Shown here: one piece after another, positions 1 through 7,183 of the stretch
Layout: every line of letters begins with the position of its first letter
Numbering within the stretch: position 1 is the stretch's first letter
DNA from: Proteobacteria bacterium UBA1858
Lineage (GTDB): Bacteria; Pseudomonadota; Gammaproteobacteria; UBA4575
Length of the DNA stretch: 16,774 bases
Direction of reading: 5' to 3'
NCBI GenBank assembly: GCA_002338385.1
Contig: DDIE01000002.1
Span: 26,593-43,366 of the forward strand
Notes under the pieces: model-generated
What the model saw: the letters and a program-made list of their open reading frames with translations, nothing else
What the model was told of the DNA's origin: nothing
The model's database searches: none
Program-made: the position numbers and the translations under genes

Positions 1-335
1 AGGCAGCCATGATTAATGTTGTCCATTCCAGCTACGGCACCGCACGCGCGATTAGTAAACAGATGGCTTACACCATGGCGGGTAAGACGGGCACCGCCCA
101 AGTGTTTACTATTGCTCAAGATGAGGAATATGATGAGGAGGAAGTCGCGCAGGAGTTACATGATCACGCCTTATTTGTGGCTTTTGCCCCCGCCGAGGAT
201 GCTCAGATTGCGCTGGCAATTGTGGTTGAAAATGGGGGTAGCGGCAGTACCACGGCGGCGCCTATTGCCCGCCAATTGATTGATGCCTATTTACTTGATC
301 CTGTGCACAAGGAAACTAACATTGCCAGTCATTAG
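1..335 (+). CDS. mrdA: Penicillin-binding protein 2 (PBP2), C-terminal end only
   Basis: This is the 3' end of a class B penicillin-binding protein, the transpeptidase that cross-links peptidoglycan during side-wall elongation with RodA in the inner membrane. The reading frame is open to the left edge (first full codon at base 3), so the gene starts outside the window and about 110 residues are visible. They include the third transpeptidase motif, KTGTAQ, at about bases 84-101, and the following beta-strand region with FVAFAP and an ALAIVVENG segment, as is usual for PBP2. The active-site serine and SxN motifs lie upstream and cannot be checked. An acidic insert (DEEYDEEE) follows KTGTAQ. The stop at 333-335 lies inside the start of rodA, and mrdA-rodA adjacency is the normal arrangement, so the assignment as PBP2 rather than FtsI is well supported. 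Confidence 0.93.
   Translation, partial: AAMINVVHSSYGTARAISKQMAYTMAGKTGTAQVFTIAQDEEYDEEEVAQELHDHALFVAFAPAEDAQIALAIVVENGGSGSTTAAPIARQLIDAYLLDPVHKETNIASH
309..313 (+). promoter_or_regulatory. Ribosome binding site deciding the rodA start
   Basis: AAGGA lies 8 bases before a TTG codon at 322. An in-frame upstream TTG/ATG pair at 280-285 lacks such a site and would add 14 residues that look like mrdA coding read in another frame. This supports TTG at 322 as the rodA start. Confidence 0.6.
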
Positions 336-1443
336 ATCAGCTCTCGAAGAGCATCCGCTCAAAGTTATCTATAATTTACTGAAGCTAGATACCTTATTAT
401 TTACGGCCTTAATTGTGTTGAGTCTGAGTGGTTTGATGGTCTTATACAGCGCCTCTGGAGGTGATATGGCCACCATTCAGCGCCAGTGTTTGCGTCTCCT
501 GTTGGGCTTTGTTGGATTATTTGTATTTGCCCAAATACCCGTCGACAACCTGCGTAACTGGTCGCCATGGTTGTATGCGGGAGGTTTAATTTTATTGTTA
601 TTGGTGTTGATCATTGGCGACATGAGTAAGGGCGCTCAGCGCTGGCTGGATCTGGGGGTTATCCGTTTTCAACCATCAGAGTTGATGAAGATTTTCTTAC
701 CTATGATGGTGGCATGGTACTTCTCACGTATAGCGCTGCCACCCAACTTCAAGAATATATGCGTCAGCTTTGTGCTGGTATTTGTACCCGTGGCCTTAAT
801 TATTCGACAGCCCGACCTAGGTACTTCTATTCTGGTTGCTGGCACAGGTTTATTTGTTATATTTCTAGCAGGTATACGCTACCCAACTATTGCTTTTCTA
901 TTGGGCTGTGTGTTGGCCGCCGCTCCAGTACTCTGGTATTACCTGCATGATTATCAGCGCGGTAGGATTTTGACTATGTTGGATCCCGAGCGTGACCCGC
1001 TAGGTGCGGGCTATCATATTATCCAATCCAAAATTGCTATTGGTTCTGGCGGTGTTTATGGTCGTGGCTGGTTCAATGGTACGCAGTCACAACTCGACTT
1101 TATCCCTGAGCGCTCGACCGATTTTATTTTTTCGGTATTCAGTGAGGAGTTTGGTTTCATTGGAAGTTCCCTGTTAATCCTGTTGTATTTAATCATTATT
1201 GTGCGCGGTCTCATCATTGCGGCCAATGCTCAGAGTAGCTATGCACGTCTCTTGGGCGGGGCTATTAGTTTGACATTTTTTTCGTATGTATTTGTTAATA
1301 TAGGCATGGTGTCAGGTCTGCTGCCAGTGGTCGGCGTACCATTGCCCTTAATTAGCTACGGTGGCACCTCTATGGTAACGTTACTGACCATGTTTGGTGT
1401 GTTGATGTCGATTCATTCCCATAAGAAGTTATTAGGCCATTGA
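322..1443 (+). CDS. rodA: Rod shape-determining protein RodA (SEDS glycosyltransferase)
   Basis: RodA is the SEDS-family peptidoglycan polymerase of the elongasome. It extends glycan strands from lipid II in the inner membrane and works with PBP2, encoded just upstream. With the TTG start at 322 (AAGGA site 8 bases upstream) the product is 373 residues, the usual length. Many hydrophobic segments span the protein. SEDS hallmarks are visible: QPDLGTS in the middle, then LDFIPERSTDFIFS with the conserved catalytic Asp at residue 267, EEFGFIG, and near the C-terminus GVPLPLISYGGTS. The FIPER/STDFIF form fits RodA rather than FtsW, as does the gene order. The start overlaps the end of mrdA by 14 bases and the stop overlaps the start codon of mltB, so translation of the three is probably coupled. 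The exact start is less certain than the identity. Confidence 0.95.
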   Translation: MPVIRSALEEHPLKVIYNLLKLDTLLFTALIVLSLSGLMVLYSASGGDMATIQRQCLRLLLGFVGLFVFAQIPVDNLRNWSPWLYAGGLILLLLVLIIGDMSKGAQRWLDLGVIRFQPSELMKIFLPMMVAWYFSRIALPPNFKNICVSFVLVFVPVALIIRQPDLGTSILVAGTGLFVIFLAGIRYPTIAFLLGCVLAAAPVLWYYLHDYQRGRILTMLDPERDPLGAGYHIIQSKIAIGSGGVYGRGWFNGTQSQLDFIPERSTDFIFSVFSEEFGFIGSSLLILLYLIIIVRGLIIAANAQSSYARLLGGAISLTFFSYVFVNIGMVSGLLPVVGVPLPLISYGGTSMVTLLTMFGVLMSIHSHKKLLGH

Positions 1444-2435
1444 AATTATTTATCACGGTTAATTCAGTCTTGTTGCTTTTGTTTGGTTCTATGTCAGGCC
1501 AGGCAGCGAGCTACTATGAGCGTGCCGATGTGCAGCAGTTTATTGACGCTATGGTCAGTCAACATGACTATCCAGAATCCGAGCTGGTCGCGCTATTCAA
1601 AAGTGTGCAAGAACAAAAGCAAGTCGCGCGCGCAATTAAAGCGCCGGCTGAGCGCAAGAAAAAATGGCATCAATATCGCGCCATATTTATGACCCAGTCA
1701 CGGATCAAGAATGGGATCAAATTTTGGACTGAGCATGAGACAATCCTGCAACAAGCAGAACAACATTATGGCGTACCAGCTGAAATCATTGTGGCAATTA
1801 TTGGTGTCGAGACCTTTTATGGTAAGCACACGGGTAAACATCCTGTTTTTGCCAGTCTGGTGACCTTGGGTTTTGGTGAAACGCGATCAAAATTCTTTCG
1901 CTCTGAGCTTGAGCATTTTCTGTTACTTTGCCTTGAGGAGGGTATGGATCCAGCATCACTATCCGGCTCCTATGCCGGTGCCATGGGCCTAGGGCAGTTC
2001 ATCTCCAGCAGTTATCGGCATTATTCTGTGGATGCTGATAATGATGGCAAGCGTGATTTATGGACCAGCTCTGAGGATATTATTCATAGTGTTGCAAATT
2101 ACTTCAGACAACATGGTTGGCGTGAGCAGCAAGGCATTACTCAGCAAATTGAGCGTGCTCTTGATAGTGGCCAAATAGACACCAGCAATACACTCAAACC
2201 CAAGTTTTCAGTGGCGGCATTGAGAGCACAAGGATTTAGCATCAACAGTGATCTGCAAGGCCCCGTCTCGCTGATCGTGTTAGATCAGCAAGACCGTCAG
2301 GAATATTGGTTGGGGCAACATAATTTTTATGTGATCACACGTTACAATCACAGTCATATGTATGCGATGGCGGTGTATCAACTCAGTCAGGAAATAAAGG
2401 GACAATGGACTTCACTATTAGCGAACGACAACTAG
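1440..2435 (+). CDS. mltB: Lytic murein transglycosylase B (MltB family)
   Basis: MltB cleaves the MurNAc-GlcNAc bond of peptidoglycan with formation of 1,6-anhydroMurNAc. The 331-residue product begins with a TTG codon sharing bases with the rodA stop (TTGA). That start is favoured because it yields a good signal peptide (about residues 1-22, ending GQA). There is no lipobox cysteine, so unlike E. coli MltB the protein appears to be soluble in the periplasm. The catalytic Glu is residue 124 in GVETFYG. AGAMGLGQF (about 180-187) is the second family motif, and DADNDGKRDLW (198-208) matches the EF-hand-like calcium loop known from the Slt35 form of MltB. The C-terminal part (YWLGQHNFYVITRYN) is typical of the family. 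It sits between rodA and rlpA, the standard order, and overlaps rlpA by 31 bases. Confidence 0.95.
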   Translation: MKLFITVNSVLLLLFGSMSGQAASYYERADVQQFIDAMVSQHDYPESELVALFKSVQEQKQVARAIKAPAERKKKWHQYRAIFMTQSRIKNGIKFWTEHETILQQAEQHYGVPAEIIVAIIGVETFYGKHTGKHPVFASLVTLGFGETRSKFFRSELEHFLLLCLEEGMDPASLSGSYAGAMGLGQFISSSYRHYSVDADNDGKRDLWTSSEDIIHSVANYFRQHGWREQQGITQQIERALDSGQIDTSNTLKPKFSVAALRAQGFSINSDLQGPVSLIVLDQQDRQEYWLGQHNFYVITRYNHSHMYAMAVYQLSQEIKGQWTSLLANDN

Positions 2436-3286
2436 GGCAGGACCTCACGTCAGGCGCGATCTTATTGTTGGCGCTGCTGGTGATTAATGCATGTTCTACC
2501 CAGATTGCCAAACAGACAAGTACGGTTGAACCCGCACCAGAAAAGGCGGATACCTCAGCCAAGGTCATTCCCAAAAATGAACCTAAAAGTAAATATGGCA
2601 ACCCAGAGTCCTATGTTGTGTTTGGTAAGCGTTATTATGTGTTGCCCAGCGTCAAGGGCTATGTGGAGGAGGGGATAGCATCCTGGTATGGGCCAAAATT
2701 CCATGGTAAGCGCACCTCCAGTGGTGAGACCTACGATATGTATCAAGTCACGGCGGCCCATAAAACATTGCCAATCCCCTGTTACGCACGTGTCACTAAT
2801 AAGAAGAACGGTCGCTCTATTATTGTTCGTATTAATGACCGTGGGCCTTTTCATGACAACCGTATTATTGATCTCTCCTACACTGCCGCTGTCCAGCTTG
2901 GTATAGTCTCACGCGGTACGGGTTATGTTGAAGTGCGCGCTATCGACCCCAGCGTAAGTCCAATTGCGATTGCACAAACAGCAGCGACAGATACTCAGGC
3001 GACCCCTAGTGAACAGACTGCAGTTCAAGGCAGTCAATCTGAATTAAAGATTTTCGTTCAGGTGGGTGCGTTCGGAGTATTGGCTAATGCCCAAGGTCTG
3101 GCGCAACGACTACAAGCATTTAAAATTGGTGATGTGCAAGTCCACAAATTCACTGTCGCTGAGCGAGACATCCATAAGGTATGGATAGGGCCGTTGAATG
3201 ATGTTGCCGAGGCGGATGTAACGGTCAATAAACTCAACGAAATACAACATCAAGACTACAAAATTGTATTTTCAGAGCCGTTCTAA
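2405..3286 (+). CDS. rlpA: RlpA septal-ring lipoprotein, DPBB and SPOR domains
   Basis: RlpA is an outer-membrane lipoprotein. In Pseudomonas aeruginosa it is a lytic transglycosylase acting on glycan lacking stem peptides. The 293-residue product has a hydrophobic stretch ending in a lipobox-like VINAC with the lipidated Cys at residue 30. A double-psi beta-barrel follows at about 88-180, starting GIASWYG, with the conserved Glu108 (SSGE), His119 (AAHKTL) and Asp145 (INDRGPF) that correspond to the active-site residues described in P. aeruginosa RlpA. A low-complexity Ala/Thr/Gln linker leads to a C-terminal SPOR domain (about 215-291, IFVQVGAF), which binds denuded glycan at division sites. 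The start overlaps mltB by 31 bases. AAAGGGA lies just before the ATG. The N-terminal region before the hydrophobic core is odd, with one Arg, one Glu and two Asp instead of a positive charge cluster. Confidence 0.95.
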   Translation: MDFTISERQLGQDLTSGAILLLALLVINACSTQIAKQTSTVEPAPEKADTSAKVIPKNEPKSKYGNPESYVVFGKRYYVLPSVKGYVEEGIASWYGPKFHGKRTSSGETYDMYQVTAAHKTLPIPCYARVTNKKNGRSIIVRINDRGPFHDNRIIDLSYTAAVQLGIVSRGTGYVEVRAIDPSVSPIAIAQTAATDTQATPSEQTAVQGSQSELKIFVQVGAFGVLANAQGLAQRLQAFKIGDVQVHKFTVAERDIHKVWIGPLNDVAEADVTVNKLNEIQHQDYKIVFSEPF

Positions 3287-3335
3287 TTAATTGAGCTAGC
3301 TTGCGCCGAGCGGTTCGCCTTGACGATTTAAGAAA

Positions 3336-4484
3336 ATGGATATGACACTCTTTAAACAACATCTGTTAAGTATTGTGTTGCTGTTTGCAGTAACTAGCAG
3401 CTGGGCGACGCCTATTCCCACACCCAAGCCGCCCAGCATTAACGCCAAAAGCTATATTCTGATTGACCATAATACACACCATATCATCGCGCAGCAGAAT
3501 GCTGATGAGCGCAATGACCCTGCCAGTATCACTAAATTGATGACCGCCTACATTGTTTATCAGGCATTGGCGCAGGACAGTATCAACCTTGCAGATGAAG
3601 TAGTTGTGAGTGAAAAAGCCTGGCGTGCGCCAGGCTCACGCATGTTTATCGAAGTAGGTAAGCAGGTATCAGTTGAAAACTTATTACAGGGTTTGATCGT
3701 ACAATCCGGTAATGACGCCAGTATCGCGCTGGCTGAGTACATCGCAGGCAGTGAAGCGGCTTTCGTTGACTTGATGAATACCCAAGCCAGTGCGCTTGGT
3801 TTAGATGACACTCACTTCGTCAATGTGACTGGACTGACTGATCCGCAGCACTATACCACCGCACGGGATATCGCTTTGCTAAGTAGCGCTATAATCAGCA
3901 ACTTTCCTGAGCAATATAAGCGCTATTCAGTCAAACAGTTCACCTTTAATAACATCACCCAACAAAATCGCAATAAATTACTCTGGCGCGATCCTTCTGT
4001 AGATGGGCTCAAGACAGGTCATACCGAGGCCGCTCAATATTGTCTAGCAGCATCTGCTCAGCGCTCCGGAATGCGCCTGATTTCAGTTGTGTTAGGCGCG
4101 CCTTCGAGTAATGCACGCGCGACCCAGTCACAGTCATTATTGAATTATGGTTTCAGATTTTTTGCAACACACACACTTTACGACCAGCCCCATGCATTGA
4201 TCGAGAAACGTGTTTGGTACGGCGCTGAAAAAATCCTCCAGCTTGGAGTGGCGCAGCCTATTCATGTCACAGTTGCCCGCGGTCAGTACAAGAATATTAA
4301 GCCACATTTGGAAATAAAAACAAAATTAGTCGCCCCGATTGAAAAGGGTCAAGTGCTGGGTAAGGTGATCGTTAAGCTGGCTGATAGCAGCTTGGCGGAG
4401 GTCGATTTGATTGCCTTAGAGAGTATTCAAGAGGGCAGTCTGATGCGTAAACTCAGTGATTATGTCATGGGTTATTTTGAATGA
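3336..4484 (+). CDS. dacA: D-alanyl-D-alanine carboxypeptidase (PBP5/6 family)
   Basis: DacA removes the terminal D-alanine of peptidoglycan pentapeptides and so limits cross-linking. The 382-residue product has a signal peptide (about 1-24, ending SWA). All three active-site motifs of the S11 peptidase family are intact: SITK with the acylated Ser64 and Lys67, SGN at 124-126 and KTG at 226-228. The second, beta-rich PBP5 C-terminal domain follows, and the last residues (around DYVMGYFE) can form the amphipathic helix that anchors PBP5 to the outer face of the inner membrane. ATG at 3342 is an alternative start; both have AAGAAA nearby. The gene lies 49 bases after rlpA and overlaps the next gene by 4 bases (ATGA). 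It releases D-alanine, while the next gene's product probably interconverts D-amino acids. Confidence 0.95.
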   Translation: MDMTLFKQHLLSIVLLFAVTSSWATPIPTPKPPSINAKSYILIDHNTHHIIAQQNADERNDPASITKLMTAYIVYQALAQDSINLADEVVVSEKAWRAPGSRMFIEVGKQVSVENLLQGLIVQSGNDASIALAEYIAGSEAAFVDLMNTQASALGLDDTHFVNVTGLTDPQHYTTARDIALLSSAIISNFPEQYKRYSVKQFTFNNITQQNRNKLLWRDPSVDGLKTGHTEAAQYCLAASAQRSGMRLISVVLGAPSSNARATQSQSLLNYGFRFFATHTLYDQPHALIEKRVWYGAEKILQLGVAQPIHVTVARGQYKNIKPHLEIKTKLVAPIEKGQVLGKVIVKLADSSLAEVDLIALESIQEGSLMRKLSDYVMGYFE

Positions 4485-5320
4485 GTCAGGCTTACCTAAA
4501 TGGTCAATATCTGCCGGTTGAGGAATGTCGTATACCGGCATTAGATCGTGGCTTTATTTTCGGTGATGCCATTTATGAATTAATACCGGTCTATAGTGCG
4601 CAGCCTTTTCAATTGCAGGCGCATCTGACCCGACTGCAGCGCAGCTTGGCGCAAGTGAGGATCAGCAATCCTCATAGCGAGTATGATTGGCAGCAGATCA
4701 TTAGCCAGCTGATCGCCAATGCAAACCTGGATCAATGCTCGATCTACATCCAAGTCACCCGTGGGGTGGCTGCCAGAGATCATGCCTATCCAACCGCCGC
4801 AACGCCTACCGTATTCGCCATGGTCAATCCCTGGCCCAAGCAGGACGAAATGATGTTATCCCAAGGCTTGAGTGCAGTGACTGTGGAAGATATGCGTTGG
4901 AACCGGTGTGATATTAAAGTCACAAGTTTATTAGCCAATGTGATGATGAAACAACATGCCATCGATGCTCAGGCGCACGAGGCTATTTTCATCCGTGACA
5001 ATGCTGTTCTGGAAGGTTCCTCAACCAACGTGTTTGTGGTCAGCAAGGAACATGTCTATACGGCACCAAAGAATAATTTAGTGTTGCCGGGGATTACGCG
5101 TGATGTTGTTGTCGACCTAGTGCATGCCTGCAACATGCCGATGCATGAAGAGGCGGTCAGGATGGAAGATTTAATAAACGCGGATGAAATTTGGCTAACC
5201 AGTTCAACTAAAGAATGCTTGCCCGTGACACAATTAAATCAGCAGCCAGTCGGTAATGCCCAGCCTGGTAAGTTGTGGCATACAGTCTATACTGCTTTTC
5301 AAGCGCTCAAATCACCCTAG
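4481..5320 (+). CDS. dat: D-amino-acid aminotransferase (PLP fold type IV)
   Basis: This class IV aminotransferase probably interconverts D-alanine and D-glutamate with their 2-oxo acids in the cytoplasm, feeding peptidoglycan precursors. The 279-residue length fits the family. The PLP lysine is Lys146 in CDIKVTSLL, and LEGSSTNVF (about 178-186) and LPGITR are cofactor-site motifs of the fold. Residues Tyr32, Arg99 and His101 (in RGVAARDH) fall one position from Tyr31, Arg98 and His100 of Bacillus D-amino-acid aminotransferase, which form its carboxylate trap, and Lys146 matches its Lys145. This supports D-substrate specificity over branched-chain aminotransferase (IlvE) or aminodeoxychorismate lyase (PabC). 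The ATG overlaps the dacA stop (ATGA) and the stop is 2 bases before ybeD, so it is part of the same operon. Confidence 0.87.
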   Translation: MSQAYLNGQYLPVEECRIPALDRGFIFGDAIYELIPVYSAQPFQLQAHLTRLQRSLAQVRISNPHSEYDWQQIISQLIANANLDQCSIYIQVTRGVAARDHAYPTAATPTVFAMVNPWPKQDEMMLSQGLSAVTVEDMRWNRCDIKVTSLLANVMMKQHAIDAQAHEAIFIRDNAVLEGSSTNVFVVSKEHVYTAPKNNLVLPGITRDVVVDLVHACNMPMHEEAVRMEDLINADEIWLTSSTKECLPVTQLNQQPVGNAQPGKLWHTVYTAFQALKSP

Positions 5321-5322
5321 TC

Positions 5323-5628
5323 ATGGCTAATAATGACGCGACTAACGGCAGCAATGGTCATGCTGATGAACAACCACAAGGCTTGGTCTATCCGTGTGAG
5401 TTTCCGATAAAAATGTTTGGCAAAAACGAGCTGAGTTTTATTGCTGCTGTGGATGCGGTGGTTGAGCAGTGGGTGCCGCGTGAAGACTGGGCATCAAGCA
5501 AACAAACACCCAGCAAAAACCATCGCTTTGTCAGCTATACCATTGTCATCATTGCGCGTGACCGTGCGCAGTTGGATCAGGTATGTGCGGCTGTGACTGC
5601 ATGTCCGGCAGTCATCATGGCAATATAA
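5323..5628 (+). CDS. ybeD: YbeD-like DUF493 protein
   Basis: This is a 101-residue cytoplasmic protein of the DUF493 (YbeD/UPF0250) family, a small ACT-like fold whose biochemical role is not settled. Family features visible are YPCEFPIKMFG near residue 20-30 and the C-terminal pattern VSYTIVIIARDRAQLD followed by CPAVIMAI. The N-terminal 17 residues are polar and Asn/Gly-rich and probably disordered. ATG at 5323 is chosen because it is 2 bases after the dat stop and gives the usual family length; an in-frame ATG at 5275 lies inside dat and would add residues unlike the family. In many gammaproteobacteria ybeD lies between dacA and lipB. Here the upstream neighbours are as expected, but lipB is absent and a pseudouridine synthase follows. 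Confidence 0.9.
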   Translation: MANNDATNGSNGHADEQPQGLVYPCEFPIKMFGKNELSFIAAVDAVVEQWVPREDWASSKQTPSKNHRFVSYTIVIIARDRAQLDQVCAAVTACPAVIMAI

Positions 5629-5631
5629 GAG
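5627..5631 (+). promoter_or_regulatory. Ribosome binding site candidate for rluE TTG start
   Basis: AAGAG overlaps the ybeD stop codon and lies 8 bases before the TTG codon at 5640. It supports that codon as the start over ATG codons at 5583 and 5601, which lie inside ybeD. Confidence 0.45.
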
Positions 5632-5639
5632 TAGTCTCT

Positions 5640-6179
5640 TTGGCACAGCTGGTACTTCTCAATAAGCCGTATAACGTCATTAGCCAATTCACCCATGCTG
5701 AGAATGCTACGCTGGCTGATTATGTCACTATTAAAAATGTTTATCCTGCTGGCCGACTGGATAAAGACAGTGAGGGTTTGCTGCTGTTGACAGATCAGGG
5801 CGCTTTGCAACATCGTATCAGTCATCCAGATAAAAAAATGGTCAAGTATTACTGGGTGCAAGTGGATAATGAAGTGACGGCCGCTGCGATAGCGCAATTA
5901 CGCCGAGGCGTGATGCTCAAGGATGGTCGTACACTCGCAACAAATGTGACACGTATTGATGCGCCTGCTGGCTTATGGCCACGCCAGCCACCGATTCGAG
6001 TCCGCCAATCAATTCCGACATCCTGGTTGCAGATAGAGCTCCGCGAAGGCCGCAATCGTCAAGTGCGCCGCATGACTGCAGCAGTCGGCTTTCCTACTTT
6101 GCGCCTGATCCGCTACCGCATTGGTGATTGGCAGTTAGGCAACTTAATGCCAGGCGAATATCGCGTTGAGGAAGTTTAG
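5640..6179 (+). CDS. rluE: 23S rRNA pseudouridine synthase, RluE type
   Basis: RluE converts U2457 of E. coli 23S rRNA to pseudouridine. The sequence opens directly with the RsuA-family start motif LLNKPYNVISQF. The catalytic Asp is residue 41 in AGRLDKDSEGLLLLT, counting from TTG 5640. The C-terminal half carries WPRQPPIR, SIPTSWLQI and EGRNRQVRRMTAAVGFPTLR, which match my recollection of E. coli RluE closely. The protein has only the catalytic domain, with no N-terminal S4 domain, as in RluE. A longer frame from ATG 5583 exists, but its extra residues (MCGCDCMSG) are an out-of-frame reading of ybeD, so the TTG start (179 residues) is preferred with moderate confidence. It follows ybeD by 11 bases and is probably co-transcribed with the cell-wall operon. 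Confidence 0.88.
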   Translation: MAQLVLLNKPYNVISQFTHAENATLADYVTIKNVYPAGRLDKDSEGLLLLTDQGALQHRISHPDKKMVKYYWVQVDNEVTAAAIAQLRRGVMLKDGRTLATNVTRIDAPAGLWPRQPPIRVRQSIPTSWLQIELREGRNRQVRRMTAAVGFPTLRLIRYRIGDWQLGNLMPGEYRVEEV

Positions 6180-6236
6180 ATTGTTATCTTGAGATGACGT
6201 TGTTAATGTTTCATTCAAGTGAAATGAGAATAATCC

Positions 6237-6524
6237 ATGAGCATCACAAAATTCCCCTTTATCGCGCTGGCACTGAGTATCATATTTCTTGTTGTGCTCA
6301 CTCTTGGTGGCCACGTCCAGGCTAATGGCATGACAGTGTTACCCTTACTGACTTTGCTGTTGGTGAGCGAATTTGGTTTTATTATGAACTTGATCGCGGT
6401 CTATATCGTCATCAAACATCGCTGCCAGCAAACGATCAGCGCCAATAATATTGCCTTGATCGCAATCGCACTTGGCTTCAGCGTATATTTTCTTACCCAA
6501 GGCTTAAGTTTTTGGCCGCGCTAA
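6237..6524 (+). CDS. Small three-helix membrane protein, unknown function
   Basis: I do not recognise this 95-residue protein. It is strongly hydrophobic, with three likely membrane helices at about residues 7-27, 33-60 and 72-92, separated by short polar loops (GGHVQANG; KHRCQQTISANN). It ends in FWPR. The length, helix spacing and absence of a signal cleavage site suggest a small integral inner-membrane protein rather than a secreted one. ATG 6237 has a GAG-containing purine stretch about 9 bases upstream. A 57-base gap separates it from rluE, so it may be the last gene of that operon or have its own promoter. Its stop codon overlaps the murU stop on the other strand within the four bases CTAA. 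Its clean hydrophobic pattern argues for a real gene. Confidence 0.72.
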   Translation: MSITKFPFIALALSIIFLVVLTLGGHVQANGMTVLPLLTLLLVSEFGFIMNLIAVYIVIKHRCQQTISANNIALIAIALGFSVYFLTQGLSFWPR

Positions 6525-7183
6525 TGGTCGCCCTGTAGAGCAAAACGATTGGCGGCATGGAGACGATTGATAGTACCAACGTCAAACCAGCATCCTGTAT
6601 GTATGTTTGCGCTAATGTTATTAGCAGTAATCACCTGACGGATGGTAGCAAGCATAGGATACGGTCTTTTCTCATGCTTGAATAAATGAGGGTCGATATA
6701 CGCGACACCACTGTAAGTATAGCGTTGCTCAGAATCTGCCAGCCCTAGCTCATTGGCAGTGAAATCGCCCGCAGGATGATGGGCAGGATTATTCACCATA
6801 ATCAGATGCATGCCGGTAGTGAGATCGAAATTCGCATCGAAGGTGATATCGCTGTAGATGTCTGCGCTCACTATCAACACAGGATCATTGCCTAGTAATG
6901 GTCTGGCGTAAGCAATACCGCCGCCAGTCTCCAGAGCCTGGGTGCCTTCATGGGAATATTTTAGGCGAATTCCATAACGTGAACCATCGCCCAGCGTGTG
7001 GGCGATTTTTTCGCCCAGATAGGCGGTATTAATGATGATGGAGTCAAAGCCGGCCTGAGCAATTTTATGGATATGATGTTCAATTAAGCGCTGGGCACCC
7101 ACTTTGATGAGCGGTTTAGGCAGGTGATTGGTCAATGGACGTAAGCGTGCGCCTTGACCGGCCGCTAATATCATCGCTCTCAT
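6521..7183 (-). CDS. murU: N-acetylmuramate-1-phosphate uridylyltransferase MurU
   Basis: MurU transfers UMP from UTP to MurNAc-1-phosphate, giving UDP-MurNAc. With AmgK it forms the recycling shortcut found in Pseudomonas and other Gram-negatives, which bypasses MurA and so lowers sensitivity to fosfomycin. The 220-residue product is a nucleotidyltransferase of the sugar-phosphate type: the N-terminal signature AMILAAGQGARLRPLT then PKPLIKV (residues 3-28), an ETGGG motif (85-89) and the metal-binding Asp108 in SADIYSD. The last motif reads NGD in many relatives; SAD is a mild variation. GCWFDVGT near the C-terminus is typical. The start overlaps the amgK stop by 4 bases, so the two are translationally coupled. 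The partnership with amgK is the main reason for choosing MurU over other sugar nucleotidyltransferases. Confidence 0.9.
   Translation of the reverse strand: MRAMILAAGQGARLRPLTNHLPKPLIKVGAQRLIEHHIHKIAQAGFDSIIINTAYLGEKIAHTLGDGSRYGIRLKYSHEGTQALETGGGIAYARPLLGNDPVLIVSADIYSDITFDANFDLTTGMHLIMVNNPAHHPAGDFTANELGLADSEQRYTYSGVAYIDPHLFKHEKRPYPMLATIRQVITANNISANIHTGCWFDVGTINRLHAANRFALQGDH

Noticed and set aside
5583..5639. Longer rluE start at ATG 5583 (MCGCDCMSG...)
   Set aside because: These codons lie inside ybeD in another frame and add Cys-rich residues unlike the family; the TTG at 5640 has a ribosome site and starts at the conserved core.
6200..6225. TTTCA...TGAAA hairpin between rluE and the small membrane gene, as a terminator
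   Set aside because: The stem is only five A/T-rich pairs with no T-run, so it is not a credible terminator.
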